Below, one piece after another: positions 35,710-47,745 of a DNA stretch of 64,000 nucleotides. The stretch is from Circinella minor (taxonomy: Eukaryota; Mucoromycota; Mucoromycetes; Mucorales; Lichtheimiaceae). Positions within the stretch are counted from its first letter, which is position 1. Each line of letters opens with the position of its first letter. The position numbers were made by a program, and so were the translations under genes. Location: positions 1 through 64,000 of the forward strand of contig JAEPRB010000139.1 of NCBI GenBank assembly GCA_016758965.1, written 5' to 3'. Below the pieces are notes generated by a model. The model saw nothing but the letters and a program-made list of their open reading frames with translations. It was not told the DNA's origin and searched no databases.

Positions 35710-37862
35710 TTTATATAAAAAAAAGGAACTGGAAAAGGGTTAAGTTTTTTGAGTGAATTGAAACGCGAAAAAAAAAAAGGGTATATATACAATGGAAGGC
35801 AAGTTGAGTTAAAAAGGTTATAACTATTAGTTTATAAAAATCTCACGTGTTTAAAGTTTAGTTGATCACAGTTTATTTTTTGTTGGCATGTTTACAGTAA
35901 TCCACGTAAAATTATGACTATCACTGTATAGTATTGTAGACTTTCTTTTTTTTTCCCTAACCTCTTTCCCCTTTATTTATATACAAAAAAAAAAACAAGT
36001 AACGCGCAATTAAATGAATTTATTGAACAATCAGAATAATTAGAATATAGTAACAGAAGCTCGTGAATAAAATGATACTCAAATCGACAGAGCTGATGCA
36101 ATTTATTAAGATATCAATCGAACAGTTTTCCCGAAAAGCATAAACTGTTTAAAGACCTACCTGGCTTCAGTTAGTTTCTCTCTCTCTCTCTCTCTCTCTT
36201 GACCTTGAATAGTTTAGTTTACAATGATACATAGTAGCCGGTCAATGCATACTATTACGGAGGTGTAGTATTTCTGGTTCAGTTAACAGATGTATATGAT
36301 TCAGCAGGGAAGGCGAGAGCATTATAGTAATTTTCCCATAGCAACATGTACCAAAAGAAAAACCCCAACTCTGAAATAGACATTATGTCAAAATATATAT
36401 TATTGAACACCTACGTGTCATGATAAAATAGTGGGGTTAATACATTCGTTTTTTTTTTTTTTTTGGTCTTTATATAAAAGAACAATAATCAATTTCGGCC
36501 CCAAACCGAAGACAGGCAAATGAAAATTTAGACGTCGTTTATATTCACAACACCACCCTTCTATTGCTAAAAGGTATATACGCTGATAAATAATGAATTT
36601 ATCCTCTAGGGTCATGTAATCGTTACACGATTTCAGCTTATCAAAAATAATAACTAATTTATTGTTATTTCTTTCATACGCAACAGGACGACATTGTATG
36701 AATATGTCAAAAAAAAAAAAATCGACAACATGGTTACTGAAGCGTTAGCAACACATCACGGGTGTTACCTAGTGCGAGGTCTATCAAAAACAAATCTTAG
36801 AAGACACCAACGCTATCTCAAGAAGGTAATAAACAAAGAAATATCTGATTCCCCCATCTCTGAAAAAGTAAAATGTAGGATCTTTTCACACCCTTGAGTA
36901 GGTTTGCAATAGTTTCCTTTCAATTTCTCAAAAAAAAAATTTTTTTATTTTTTTGTGCGGTTACCTCACTCGTATCTCTAGTCCATTTGTTATTTATGAC
37001 CACCTTATAAAAGTTATTAATGGTTTCCAGAGTGAAAAAAAAAATCTACCACGGAACCCGTTTACAATAAAAAAAAAAAAAATTTTTATCGAAAAACTAG
37101 AAATCTCGATCCCAAAAAAAAAACAAATGATTACTTTTTTTTTCTATTCATTCATTACAAATGATGACAAAAACAAAAAGCCTCCCCCCCTCACTTTCCT
37201 ACTACCCTTTTTTCTTCCATTAAAATACAAAATACAAAAACGAATATATGATTTAAATTTTTTTTTATTTTTTTTTTAAAGATAAAAAACATTCCTAATT
37301 TTTTTTCCCTTCCTCTCTTATTAAAATGACTTGAATAAAAAAAAAACCTGTAATATAAATTTACAAAAAATAAATTATTAGTTTCTTGGATATTTTTAAC
37401 CACTTTTTCATAAAAGAAAAAAGAAAGTAAAGAAAACTCAGTGTAACTATGAACTCAAAAAAATTGATAAAAGGGCTCATCACACCTGGTCTTCCAGAAC
37501 GGAAGACAAACTGATGGTGCTCCATCTAATGGGAAAATTATCATCACTGTTTTCTTTCCTTCCTTCCTTCCTTCCTTTCAAATATAAAAAATAAAAAATA
37601 AAAATTAACATACCAGGATAATAATAAAAAAAAATTTTCTGTTAAAAAAAAAAAATATAAGAAAGAAAAACAAATATAAAAAAAATTTAGCATGTCAAAA
37701 AATTTATAGCCAAATAATTATGCGGTCACATTACACGACAATTCCGCGCAAAAACAGTACGCGTTTTTTTTTTTTTTTTTTTTTAGCTTCCGAACAAATT
37801 TTATTTATGTGTCAAAACGAAAGGGGGAGGGAGGGAAAAAAAACGCGTTTACAATAAAATGT
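35710..37862. other. Intergenic stretch, low-complexity, one doubtful ORF
   Basis: Upstream of the ELMO gene and downstream of the SSB gene. Contains a (TC)n microsatellite (36176-36199), many poly-A/T runs and a (CTTC)n run near 37556-37577. A plus-strand ORF from 36730 (55 codons; LVRGLSKTNLRRHQRYLKKV) has slightly higher GC and basic residues and may be a transposase remnant; I cannot support it as a gene. Confidence 0.5.
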
Positions 37863-38679
37863 TTATTCCTCACGAGGGGATGGACGACCCAATAATCTGA
37901 ATTGTGCTATTGAAAAATAAAAAATAAAAAAGATATTAATTATTTTTTTAAAAGAAAATAAAAATTTATAATTAATTCTTACTTTGATGAATTTCAGCCT
38001 TTGTACGTTGAACACCTTCTCGGTCAGTAAAATCATTATAACGAAGAGATCCTTCAACATATACAAGATCACTATTATATAATCAATATTAATAATTAAT
38101 TCCTATCTAAATGGATAAATAAAATAATAATAATTTGATTTTTTTTTTTTTACCCTTTCTTGACTTTTTCAGGTAACCAATCTGCCGAGTTCCAAGATGT
38201 GATACGATGCCATTGTGTACGCTTAATCAAGTTACCTAAATAAATTATCAATAAGTAAAACTTTCAAACAATACCCACATATATATATATATACTACTAA
38301 CCTTCTTTATCAGGTCGAGTTTCAGAAGTGGCTACAGTATAATTGACAACACGACGATCTTCACCAAATTCAGTTACTGAAGGATCAGCACCAACGCGTC
38401 CAATTAATTGAACCTTATTCACTAAAGGGAAAGAAAAAAAAAAGGAAAATCTTTAATACATTATCATTGAATTAGAATCGTCTTAAGAAAAAAAAAATTT
38501 ACTTACAATCCAAACGAGCTCTTGAAGAAGAAAATGCCTATAACAATATAATAAAGATTTCATGTTAAATTTTTTTTTAAAAAAAAAAAAAAGAGTTGAA
38601 AAACGTTTATTGAAAGAGAAAATAAATTTACTCTTGTGAACTTTGTAGAAATAGAAATAGGTCGGAAAAGAGATGCCAT
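37863..38679 (-). CDS. RIM1: Mitochondrial single-stranded DNA-binding protein (Rim1/SSB-like)
   Basis: Six exons (38632-38679, 38507-38537, 38302-38421, 38154-38235, 37983-38071, 37863-37906) give 137 aa with correct phases. Residues 1-24 (MASLFRPISISTKFTRAFSSS) form a basic Ser-rich mitochondrial presequence. An OB-fold of the bacterial SSB type follows: LNKVQLIGRVGADPSV, RRVVNYTVATSET, QWHRITSWNSADWLPEKVKKGD, LVYVEGSLRYNDFTDREGVQRT. It binds single-stranded mtDNA during replication; bacterial-type SSBs act as tetramers. Length matches yeast Rim1 (135 aa). No acidic DDDxxF-like C-terminal tail is present, as usual for mitochondrial forms. Confidence 0.95.
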
Positions 38680-38970
38680 GACTTGACAAAAAAAAAATAA
38701 TAGTTGTTATGTTGAAAGGGAGGAGGAGAGGAGGTGAAAAAAAGTGGAAAATAATAAATAATTTTTAAAAAACGTAATGTCGACACAAAAAAGTAAAAGA
38801 AAAACACTCCGCTGTTGTTAGCTTAATAAGGAAACACATTGTTTATAAATGATATATACTTTAAAAAAATTTACACAAGAGAGAGGGAGATAACAAAATA
38901 GTCATTATAAAAATAGAATTAAGAAATAAATAAATGGGGGGGGGGAGTGAGGGGTTGAGGGAGAAGAAGT

Positions 38971-40730
38971 TTATGCTAAACAAGTTGTTGTTGTTGTTGT
39001 TGTAATAGTTTTCGAAGTTAAAGTATTAGGACCTTTATAAACAGCACGTTGATTTGATAATTGTAATTTGGCCATATGATCAAATAAATCAAATATTTCT
39101 TCTTCTTCTTCTTCCTCTTTTATATTATTAGGTCGAATAAATGCATCTTGATTTTCCATACGACGTTCTTCTGATTTATTTACTTTATAAAGTAAATCTG
39201 ACATATACATATGACGCTCTTTTGTATTAGTCATTTGAAATCGTTGTTTAGAAAATCTTGGACGATAAGATGATTTGACAACATGATCCATCATAGTTGA
39301 CATTTCTTTAGATAATCGTTCAGCAGAAGAAGGTTTCCATTCCTATATATATATATATATATAATAGATAATTAATTAGAGATACATTTAATAATAATAA
39401 TATATATATGTATATATATACCTGATCAACCATACGACCACGATCTAAACGATCCAATAATCCATGTATAGTCACATGATTTACTTTTCTTTGTAATCTT
39501 GAATCCAATGAATCTCTTTGATTATTGAACGATTTTAAAGTAGTATGACAAACTTGAAAAATTAAATCGTCAAGTATTATATCCTTGTTGGGCTGTTTTA
39601 AGTTTGTTGTTATTGTAGGTAATGTAGCGCGCTGATTATTCATGCGACTTGATGAAAGTCGATCGATAATTTTTCCAATCGAGGCAGCTGTTAATTCATT
39701 GGCTTGGCGTTCTGTTATATCTACACGTTGATTATTTAATTGAGGAGCTGCTTGACTTAATCGATCAAGAGTTGAAAATAATTGATCTAAATCCAATTGT
39801 TTTTTTTCTGATATATAAGGTGGAGGTGATAATTCTTCTTCTTCTTCTTCTTCTTCTTCATCACGTGTATGATAAGCAGGAGGTGCATCCCATTTTTCGT
39901 AACCAAGGCAATAAACCACATTCAATAATTGATCCATTTCATACCATAAATCAATAAATTCATCTTCTGTTGTTGCTATCGTTACAATATCATGATTTCG
40001 AAAAAAAGATACTTTTTCTCGTAATCGTTGATATACATTATTATTATTATTATCATTATCATCGTGTTCTTTGTTGATAAAATCATTTTCTTGTTCAGTA
40101 TTATTTGAAATGTATTCAAGTATTTGATAAATATTACATAACAATGCTGCTAATGCATAACATAAATGATATTCTTTACTTTGATTTAAAAGTGAAAAAA
40201 TATGTTGTTGTGAATATAAAATTTGACGAATATCGGATATGGTCATGGTATCCAAGGGTTCGTCTTCTTCTATAATTGATTCACTTCTTTGTATCTTTGT
40301 AGTTCCCAATTGATTTATTTGTTGAGTACTATGAACAATAGAATCCATTAAATAATTATTGGGTAATAAAGTGGAATCGGATGGATCATGTATTCTATCA
40401 TTATAATAATTCGGTGGTTGTTCTGTTGTTTTCGTTGTTGCTATAGGTGATGTCACAACAATAGATTTTAAAAGTGAATCAAGTGCAATGAGACAATCAT
40501 GTTTTACAGATTGTAACGATTGAATGACCTATACAATTCATTTATATATGAGTCTATATATATATATAATATATAAAATAAAAAGTCTTACCTCTTGAGA
40601 GACTGAATATTCTTTGGATTTATTTAATTTTATGTTCTATAAATTTTATATATAAGGAAAAATGTCAATTATATATCCTTTAGGTAACACGAAAAAAGAA
40701 AAAATAACAATAACGGACCTTGTCACACAT
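38971..40730 (-). CDS. Hypothetical acidic/low-complexity protein
   Basis: Exons 40592-40636, 39422-40528 and 38971-39342 are in phase and open. A possible first exon 40719-40730 (ATG TGT GAC AAG) would use a weak GTCCGT donor, giving about 511 aa. The core has helical segments such as NIKLNKSKEYSVSQE, VIQSLQSVKHDCLIALDSLL and EYHLCYALAALLCNIYQILE. There are Glu runs (~EEEEEEEE) and a repeated short theme of an Asn-Gln-Arg triplet after a helix (NNQRVDITERQANEL, NNQRATLPT, FNNQRDSLDSRL, LSNQRAVYKGPNTL). That recurring NQR motif near predicted helices may reflect internal repeats. I do not recognise the family; the N-terminal exon is uncertain, the rest is robust. Confidence 0.68.
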
Positions 40731-41984
40731 TTTTTTTAAAAAAGAAGTTGTAATATGAAACTTTTATATATATATATAAAAACAAAAGAAGATGAAAAAA
40801 AAAGGTTTTTTTTTTTTTTATTTATAATCTAAAAAAGAAATACAATTTTTTTTTAATATGCAGATTAATGCAAAACTTTGCTTGGGTTCCGTAATAATCT
40901 GTTTCTGACACATTATTTCTCTCTCCCTCTTTTTCTAAATAAGGGCTTCTCCTACTTTTTTTTTTTTAACTTGTACTTTCTCCTTAAAATTATCTGTTTT
41001 ATCACTTTTTATAGAAATGTTATGAATTATTATAGATAAATAGACTGCTAATCGATCTTTTTATAAATGATCTTACACACTCTCTCTCCTATAATAAGTT
41101 GTCTATTTTTTTTATTGTAAGTGGGAGAGATATACAATTGACAAACAAGATAGGGAGAAAGAAAGGGTTAATCTTATATAAGCTTTTGATTCCTTTTTTA
41201 AAAAGGGGAGGAAAATGGTGTTAAAGGATTGACAATAAATCAATCAAAGCAATCAGAAGAAAAATAAAGCTCCTTTCCTTTTGCTTTTCTCCCTTCTTTT
41301 TTTTTTTTTTTTACGTACAACCAAATTTTATATACGTACAGTAGAAGATAAAAAGAAAGAAAAAGAGATCATTGACATCATTTGTCTTTTCATACTATTG
41401 ATTCGTGTAGTATATGATAAAAAGAGAAAGAATACTTTGTTGTTAAAAATATTGCCACTCCCCTCTTCTTGGGTAAATCCAATTTGAATTTAATTTATAG
41501 ACATGCATTTAAAAATTATGCAGAAAATATATGTATTTCATTGTTTTTGGAACAATACGTATTTATAAATGGTGTGTGTACCTTGAAACAATGTAAACTT
41601 ATCAAGTAAGTTAGTTATTCCATATACAATGTTTAACACATACGTACGTAAGTACGTACGGAAAAAGAAAGAAAAAGGAGAAGATTATTATTTTCTTTAC
41701 AGGGATAAGTTATACGTACTGTACTGTATTTACTTTTCCCTATTATATAATCGATGATGTATATAGTATATGAGATATATTATTATTATTGATACGTGAA
41801 AAAAAAAGTACTACGTACACACGAGTTTATAGGCTATTGTTTATTTTACAACAAGTTCTTGTGTGTTTTTTGCACATGTCAAAATTTATTCTGTACAAAA
41901 ACCACCCTCCTACCTCCCTTATTTTCCATAAACATATACAGAAGCTGAAATTATTTTGATTGTATATATGAATGTATAATATTA

Positions 41985-42017
<33 letters not shown>

Positions 42018-42186
42018 AGCAAGAAAAAAAAACTATATATTAAAAAGTATTCAAAAGAAAGAGAAATAGAGAAAGTTTTACAGCAAAAGAGTTATATTTT
42101 GGTAATATGTAATAATAATAATTCATATTAATAAAGAAACAAAAGGATGGAAAGAAAAAAAAAAGAAGGGTTAAAGAAAAAGAAGT
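40731..42186. other. Intergenic stretch, no gene supported
   Basis: A/T runs, a TACGTA-rich patch (41640-41660) and a (TTA)n run near 41990-42016. ORFs (68 codons from 41281) lack support. Confidence 0.5.
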
Positions 42187-43176
42187 TTAGTTATTCTTTT
42201 TTGTAACATTAACAGTTTCTTTTTCTGCTTGAGCAGTTTTCTTCATAACAAAATAATGTGCAATTTGAAGACCAATAATACCTTTTTTTTAAAAATAATA
42301 ATAATGATAATAGTTAATATATATAAAACATCGTTCCTTATTTCAATCTTAAAAAAGAAAAAAAAAATTACCAGTAATAGCTAAAACGATAATAAAATGA
42401 GCAGCTGCGATATTTTTTAATGATGCAACAGCTTCTTCTGTTTCTTTTGTAGATTTAACAATGACATCCAATCCTATAATAATTCCCAAAAATATATTAA
42501 TATCATTATCCATCCTCCATTATCTCATATATTTATATATATATTCATTTATACCTGGTTGAACAGAAGTAGCATGTGTAGATAATCCAAACAACATCAA
42601 TACTATATTATATTATATTATATTATATATATGAAAGAGAGAAAATTATTAATATTACAAACATAGATGCAAAATCCCGGTTAACGTGTCCTACTTTACC
42701 TAATGATGCACCATCAAATAAAATATTTCCTTCAGTAAAATGAGCAAGACCTGCTGAGAATCCAACAGCACCAATAAAGAGATTAACAATTGGAATATAT
42801 CTAAGAATTTCGGGTGCTTGAGACTTGGTTGTGTAGTACAACTATTAAAAAAAAAGTTATGTTGGTAAGGAGGAGATTATAAATTATTTTTTATTTTACA
42901 CACTATATATAAATGTAGTTTATATACTTACAATAGCTCGAGAAATGGCATTTGGATGATCAGCAGGATTAGCCCATAATAAATAATAATCAAATGCCCA
43001 ATCAGACCAATAAGTCTAAAAAGTATATTTTTAAGTTTATTTATTAGTTTATTGGGATCCATTCGTGCGAATTATATATATATATATATATATTTAAAAC
43101 TTACACCATATGCAAAGAAACATGAACATAAGATCAATGCGACCTTAACGGTCTGCATTTGTTCGGGTGAAAGCAT
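42187..43176 (-). CDS. SHR3: Shr3-type ER chaperone for amino-acid permeases
   Basis: Six exons (43105-43176, 42932-43015, 42700-42841, 42555-42602, 42372-42473, 42187-42281) give 180 aa with all phases closing; yeast Shr3 has 210. Four hydrophobic segments are visible: VKVALILCSCFFAYGTYW, YIPIVNLFIGAVGFSAGLAH, LVLMLFGLSTHAT and FIIVLAITGIIGLQIAHYFV. Family marks include the W-x6-YY-LLW stretch after TM1 and ILFDGASLVLM before TM3. The charged cytosolic tail is short. Shr3 keeps amino-acid permeases soluble during insertion in the ER and hands them to COPII. The unspliced reading through the GTAAAG donor at 42699 gives a false tail (KVGHVNRDFAS), an easy annotation trap. Confidence 0.9.
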
Positions 43177-46100
43177 GTTTTATATATAAAAAGAGAGATT
43201 AAGTAAAAGCGCGAGAAAAAAAAAAAGTGTGGGTGGGGGTTTTTTTTTTTTAAGTTTAATTGAGGAAAATAAAAAATAAAAAATAGCGGTAGATGAAGTT
43301 TTTCTGCGTGAGACCACGGGATTTCTTTATATTTTTGCCCCACCTTCATTTATTTATGCGTAAAATTCCCCCAAATCAAAATATTCTTGTTCTTTTCACT
43401 TGGATTTGATTTTTCAGTTTTTATCTCTCTTTTTTTTTTTTTTTAACATATTCAATATAATAAAAATAAAATAGTATTATTGTTTGTTTTACTAATTACT
43501 TGTATTTATAAGCAAAAAAACAATTAGATATCAACCATAATTTTAATTGTTTTATTTTGGCAAACTAACTTTAATTATAGGCTCAGCTATCCATTTTGTG
43601 TATATGGTACTCAGCAACTTCTTATCAATCATATGTTATTACACACACAAAATTATATCATAGCACAACATAGTCTTTTGGTTAATCATCTATACTATAA
43701 CTTTTTTTTTTCGTTTGACAACACTTCTTTTGATCGCCCTCGTTTATAATGATTTTCGTCCCCGAAAATCTGCGTCATCCTTCCCTATTTAAACGTCTAT
43801 ATGCTGAGCCAAACATTTGGAGAAATAAGATTATTCAAAAATAGGAAGAATATCTTACTACTGCTTGTTAAATGAGCCCTCTTTTTCAATAATTTCAAAA
43901 TTGATTTATCCTTACGTATTATTATATATGTTACTAATTGTATATATAGAATCGAATTTGGGCTCAAACTAAATCATTAGTACTCTAAATATTTATTTTA
44001 TTAAATCAATCAACACTTTTTCTTTTCTCTGTATGTAAGTGTAATCCTATATTTCATAAATATTACTATGTACTTTCTAATGTTCATGTCATTATTCATT
44101 TGCATGGATACCACACAATGTTATAATTATGCCTGTAAGATTTTATCTTCATCATAAAATAAATCAGTATACCATTAATTTCAACAACGAATACCTCCCA
44201 AAACTATTGAATCCTTGTCTCTTTTTTTTTTCTCGTACTAATTATTATACAATCAATGTATCCCAACTTTCATAAAGTCAAAAATACAAAAGAAAAAATT
44301 CCGTGCAATGTAATCTTAATAATAGAAGCACTCTCTAAATATACACATATTCCTTCAAAATTCCTAATACGTAACAATTTTTTCATTGTCTTATCCTAAT
44401 AAATAAAATGACTTGAATACAATAATCTTTCAAGTTTTATATAGTTCGACGTTTTAGGCGATAGGTTTCTGTTAAGTTTTGTTTCGATAATAGCCTATTA
44501 GGATCGTTGAATCATGTGAGTTTTTATTTTTTTTCTTTGTGTAGTTTGTTTTATATATGCTGTTACTCTTTTGATGAGGACATTACTTGTCTGTTATATA
44601 TTTACAAAGATCTTAAAAAAATGGGATCGACAAAAAAAGCAGACTGCTTTTTTTTTCAATGTAGACAGCAAGTTACCATTATGAAAAAAAGCGTCAATAT
44701 GTTCTTCATGAATATTTATATACGTATCTGTCCGTTACGAATTCATTTTTAAACTGGCTCTACCTTGTGAATTCACACCAAAACAGCTTCATACCAAAGG
44801 CTTTTTCTTCCGCTTGACGACCATGATATTACATAGGCTTCTTAATGATGCGTTATATATTCCTATGGTCACAATGTACCTTAGCGTTTAGGTAGAACTA
44901 TTGAATCAAACTATCTATTTGGTTTAACTACTTGGAGATTGCAGGAACCCTATATGGTTTTATGTAAAGTCAACTTCAGTTGTATAACACTCAATCGCGT
45001 CTTGCATTATGAAAAATGCTTCACATTCCAAAAAACCAAAAACGTAAATATATTCATTTTATTTAAATAGTAATTCTAAACTATTTTAAATCCACCATTG
45101 TATAGCCATAATGTCATTTGCGAGACATTGCACTGCAGAAAGTGTACACAGTAAAAATCATTCTTATGGGCTATTTGGCGCCGTCTTATTGGCTGAAATC
45201 CATTATAAAATAAGCTAATCTGAGGTTTTTTTTAAAAACCTCTTTCTTTCGCGAATTTTAATAATTTATCCGTGTCAATAACTGCGGTAAGTAAGAAACT
45301 ATTCCCTTTATTACTATTCCTCTTTTATCGTCATGTACCTTAAAAGTCATGACACCATTTTACTTTTACATTCTCTTTTTTTTTATTCTTTTTTTTTTCT
45401 ACTATAGTTATTTTTTGTAACTATACTCCTTTTTCTTTTAACTATACTACTTGTTTTTTTAACTAATTATTCTTTTTTTTTTTTAGAAGCAAATGCATGG
45501 CATTCAATGGAGCAAGTGTTTTTGGAAAACACTTGTTTTATTGTTTAGTTAATTGCAATGGTCTTACCTCATATTGGTCATCCTGTGTATACCTTTATTT
45601 TTTTTATTTTTTTTTTACCCAAGCTGTTTGGTTTACCTCCATTCACTCGGAATTGTGTGCCTAAACCTAACTGTATGTCGTAATTATCAGTAGACTTTCA
45701 AGTTTTACTGGCTTCATACCTTTGGTGTGATAAAGCACATGGTAAAAAAAAAAATATTCATAAAGTCATATATTCAGTGGTGAAATTCCTATCTGGATAG
45801 GACTTTTATGAATGATGTTTTTTTCAAGGTTATCAAGATGAGTCTTTATAATGGACATGTACTGTTTATTGGAGCCTACACTGGTGCTGATATCGCAGAA
45901 AAATCCAGTTGCACCTTTAATTGTACTTTCATTTAAGGCTTTGATTGATACCGAGTGGTTTAGTCAAAGGAAGTGAAACATAAATTCATGAGCTCCCTTA
46001 ACTTTGATACCGCGTTAAAAAAAAACTTCTCCTATTTATACACAAGATGACTGACATGATACGATAGAGAAAACGATTATAAGAAAGTAAGTACTAAAAA

Positions 46101-46720
46101 AAAGTATTGCAATCGTTGGTAATAGTAGAGAAAGAAAGAGAAACAAAAAGCCATGACAATGGTTTTTCTCACTTTTTTTTTATTTAAGTTTGTCAGTTGA
46201 GCAAGACTTGTATTCTGGTTCCGAATGAAGTAAAGTACAGACTATTCTTATGTTGCTATATAATTGTGTTAACAAGGTAATGACTTAATAATGAGATAAA
46301 TGAGATGAATATTCTTATTATTCAAATTAAATGATATTTTCACTGTACTGACTTTTTGTTGTATATAGGAACCTTTTCATTCACAAAGTTACCATTACCG
46401 ATACGTCTTGTTCAAGATTTTATTCCGATTCTTTACTACTCTACGTACAAAAGAGTATATATAATGGGTAGCAGAGTAAGTGCATTTTTTCTATTCAATA
46501 TTCCATAATAATTTCGTTTATCATAGCAATAATTTAAAAGAAATGCAAGTTGTTATCCAAAGAATGAAGCATTTTAATTAATTAATTATATTTTTTGGTT
46601 ACATATATATATAGATATCGTAGGTGACGTGATCTTAATCTACTAGGATGGTCCTGGGAGGTCCGAGGAGGAAGGAATGGATCAGTTGTAGCTAGGAATT
46701 GATACATTACTAGGTTTTCT
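43177..46720. other. Gene desert, first part
   Basis: AT-rich with no protein gene recognised. A promoter-like element (ATTGG near 45188, TATAAAATA at 45204) lies upstream of a possible spliced small transcript (about 45215-45552). Hairpins occur at 45222-45243 (GAGG...CCTC) and 45513-45535. Confidence 0.5.
45513..45535. other. 23-nt hairpin-forming palindrome
   Basis: CAAGTGTTTTTGGAAAACACTTG: outer 9-10 bases on each side are complementary, leaving a 3-4 nt loop. It lies just after an AG acceptor-like site (45485-45486), inside the candidate small transcript. Confidence 0.6.
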
Positions 46721-47260
46721 CAAAGCAAGAAATCCGAGTCATAACGAACCAAAGGAGAGTTCTATGGCGAATCGACACTTTTTGGTGTCGCAGATCACTG
46801 ATCTTTTTTTTCTGGTAAACAAGATACACGCTTAGGTTTTGAATTAAAAAGCCGAGTCATGACGATCAGCATGAAGTATCGCATGGCGTTGCGAACCGTC
46901 CCAACCATGGGAAATGATACACGCTTAGGTTTTGGAATAAAAAACCGAGTCATGACGATCAGCATGAAGTATCGCATGGCGTTGCGAACCGTTACTAACA
47001 GTAGGTTTTCATCAAGGAGCCAGCCATAAAGTGTTCTATGGCGAACAGACGCATTCTCTCGTGTGTGAGGGTGAGGGTGAGAAAATGTGTGAGTGTGAGT
47101 GTGGGTGAGTGTGGGTGTGTATTGGTGTTTTGAGGTTTTATATGTGGTGTATGGTAATGTTGAATTTGTGGTAGTGGTGAAATTAAATTGTTTTGTAGAT
47201 TTTCAATCAACAGCCGAGTTATGGTGGCCGTAAAAGCGCCCCATAGCTAACATTATTTAT
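46721..47260. repeat. Diverged repeat family (CCGAGTCATGACGA...)
   Basis: Two near-identical units of about 95 bp (about 46826-46912 and 46916-46994) share ACACGCTTAGGTTTTG, CCGAGTCATGACGATCAGCA and GTATCGCATGGCGTTGCGAA. Looser relatives lie at 46732-46776 (CCGAGTCATAACGA...CTATGGCGAA), 47019-47050 (CTATGGCGAACAGACGC) and 47213-47250 (GCCGAGTTATGG). GC content is higher than the surroundings. No ORF with meaning. Confidence 0.72.
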
Positions 47261-47508
47261 TTTTTATACTTTCTCTATCTGACTAAATGATAATCTTATT
47301 GCGCCTGGGATATTTTTATTGTTAACCATTATATATATAGTATTATTTATTTTATTTTATTGTTATCTTATGATGTACTTAGCTAGAAAATTTAATATAA
47401 TAATGTATATTCCCATTTATCCTTACACATACCCCTCCCCAAAATCAACTTCATTGTATAACTTCCACCTTATTATGTAAATCACTCCCATTATAACTTT
47501 GTGGTCAT
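47261..47508. other. Spacer between repeat blocks
   Basis: Plain AT-rich DNA; nothing recognised. Confidence 0.4.
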
Positions 47509-47745
47509 CTCTCTCTCTCACACACACTCACTCACACACTCACTCACTCACTCACTCACTCACTCACTCACTCACTCACTCACTCAACCACTCAACCACT
47601 CAACCACTCAACCACTCAACCACTCAACCACTCAACCACTCAACCACTCAACCACTCACCCACTCAACCACTCAACCACTCAACCACTCAACCACTCAAC
47701 CACTCAACCACTCAACCACTCAACCACTCAACCACTCAATCACAT
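47509..47745. repeat. (CACT)n then (CAACCACT)n satellite
   Basis: A (CT)/(CA) start passes into (CACT)n at about 47525-47585 and then into roughly 19 copies of the 8-mer CAACCACT to 47740, with one or two single-base variants. ORFs across it encode only HSTTQPLN repeats and are artefacts of the satellite. Confidence 0.93.

Noticed and set aside
36730..36897. 55-codon basic ORF as a gene
   Set aside because: Protein-like for about 40 residues (LVRGLSKTNLRRHQRYLKK) but no context, no family and only AT-rich flanks; left as a possible remnant.
42623..42699. Unspliced tail KVGHVNRDFAS of the Shr3 exon
   Set aside because: Intron read-through; splicing at 42699 restores the family sequence.
47063..47120. 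GTGAGGGTGAGGGTGAG stretch as telomeric DNA
   Set aside because: Not a TTAGGG array, short and interstitial, part of a GT-rich low-complexity patch.
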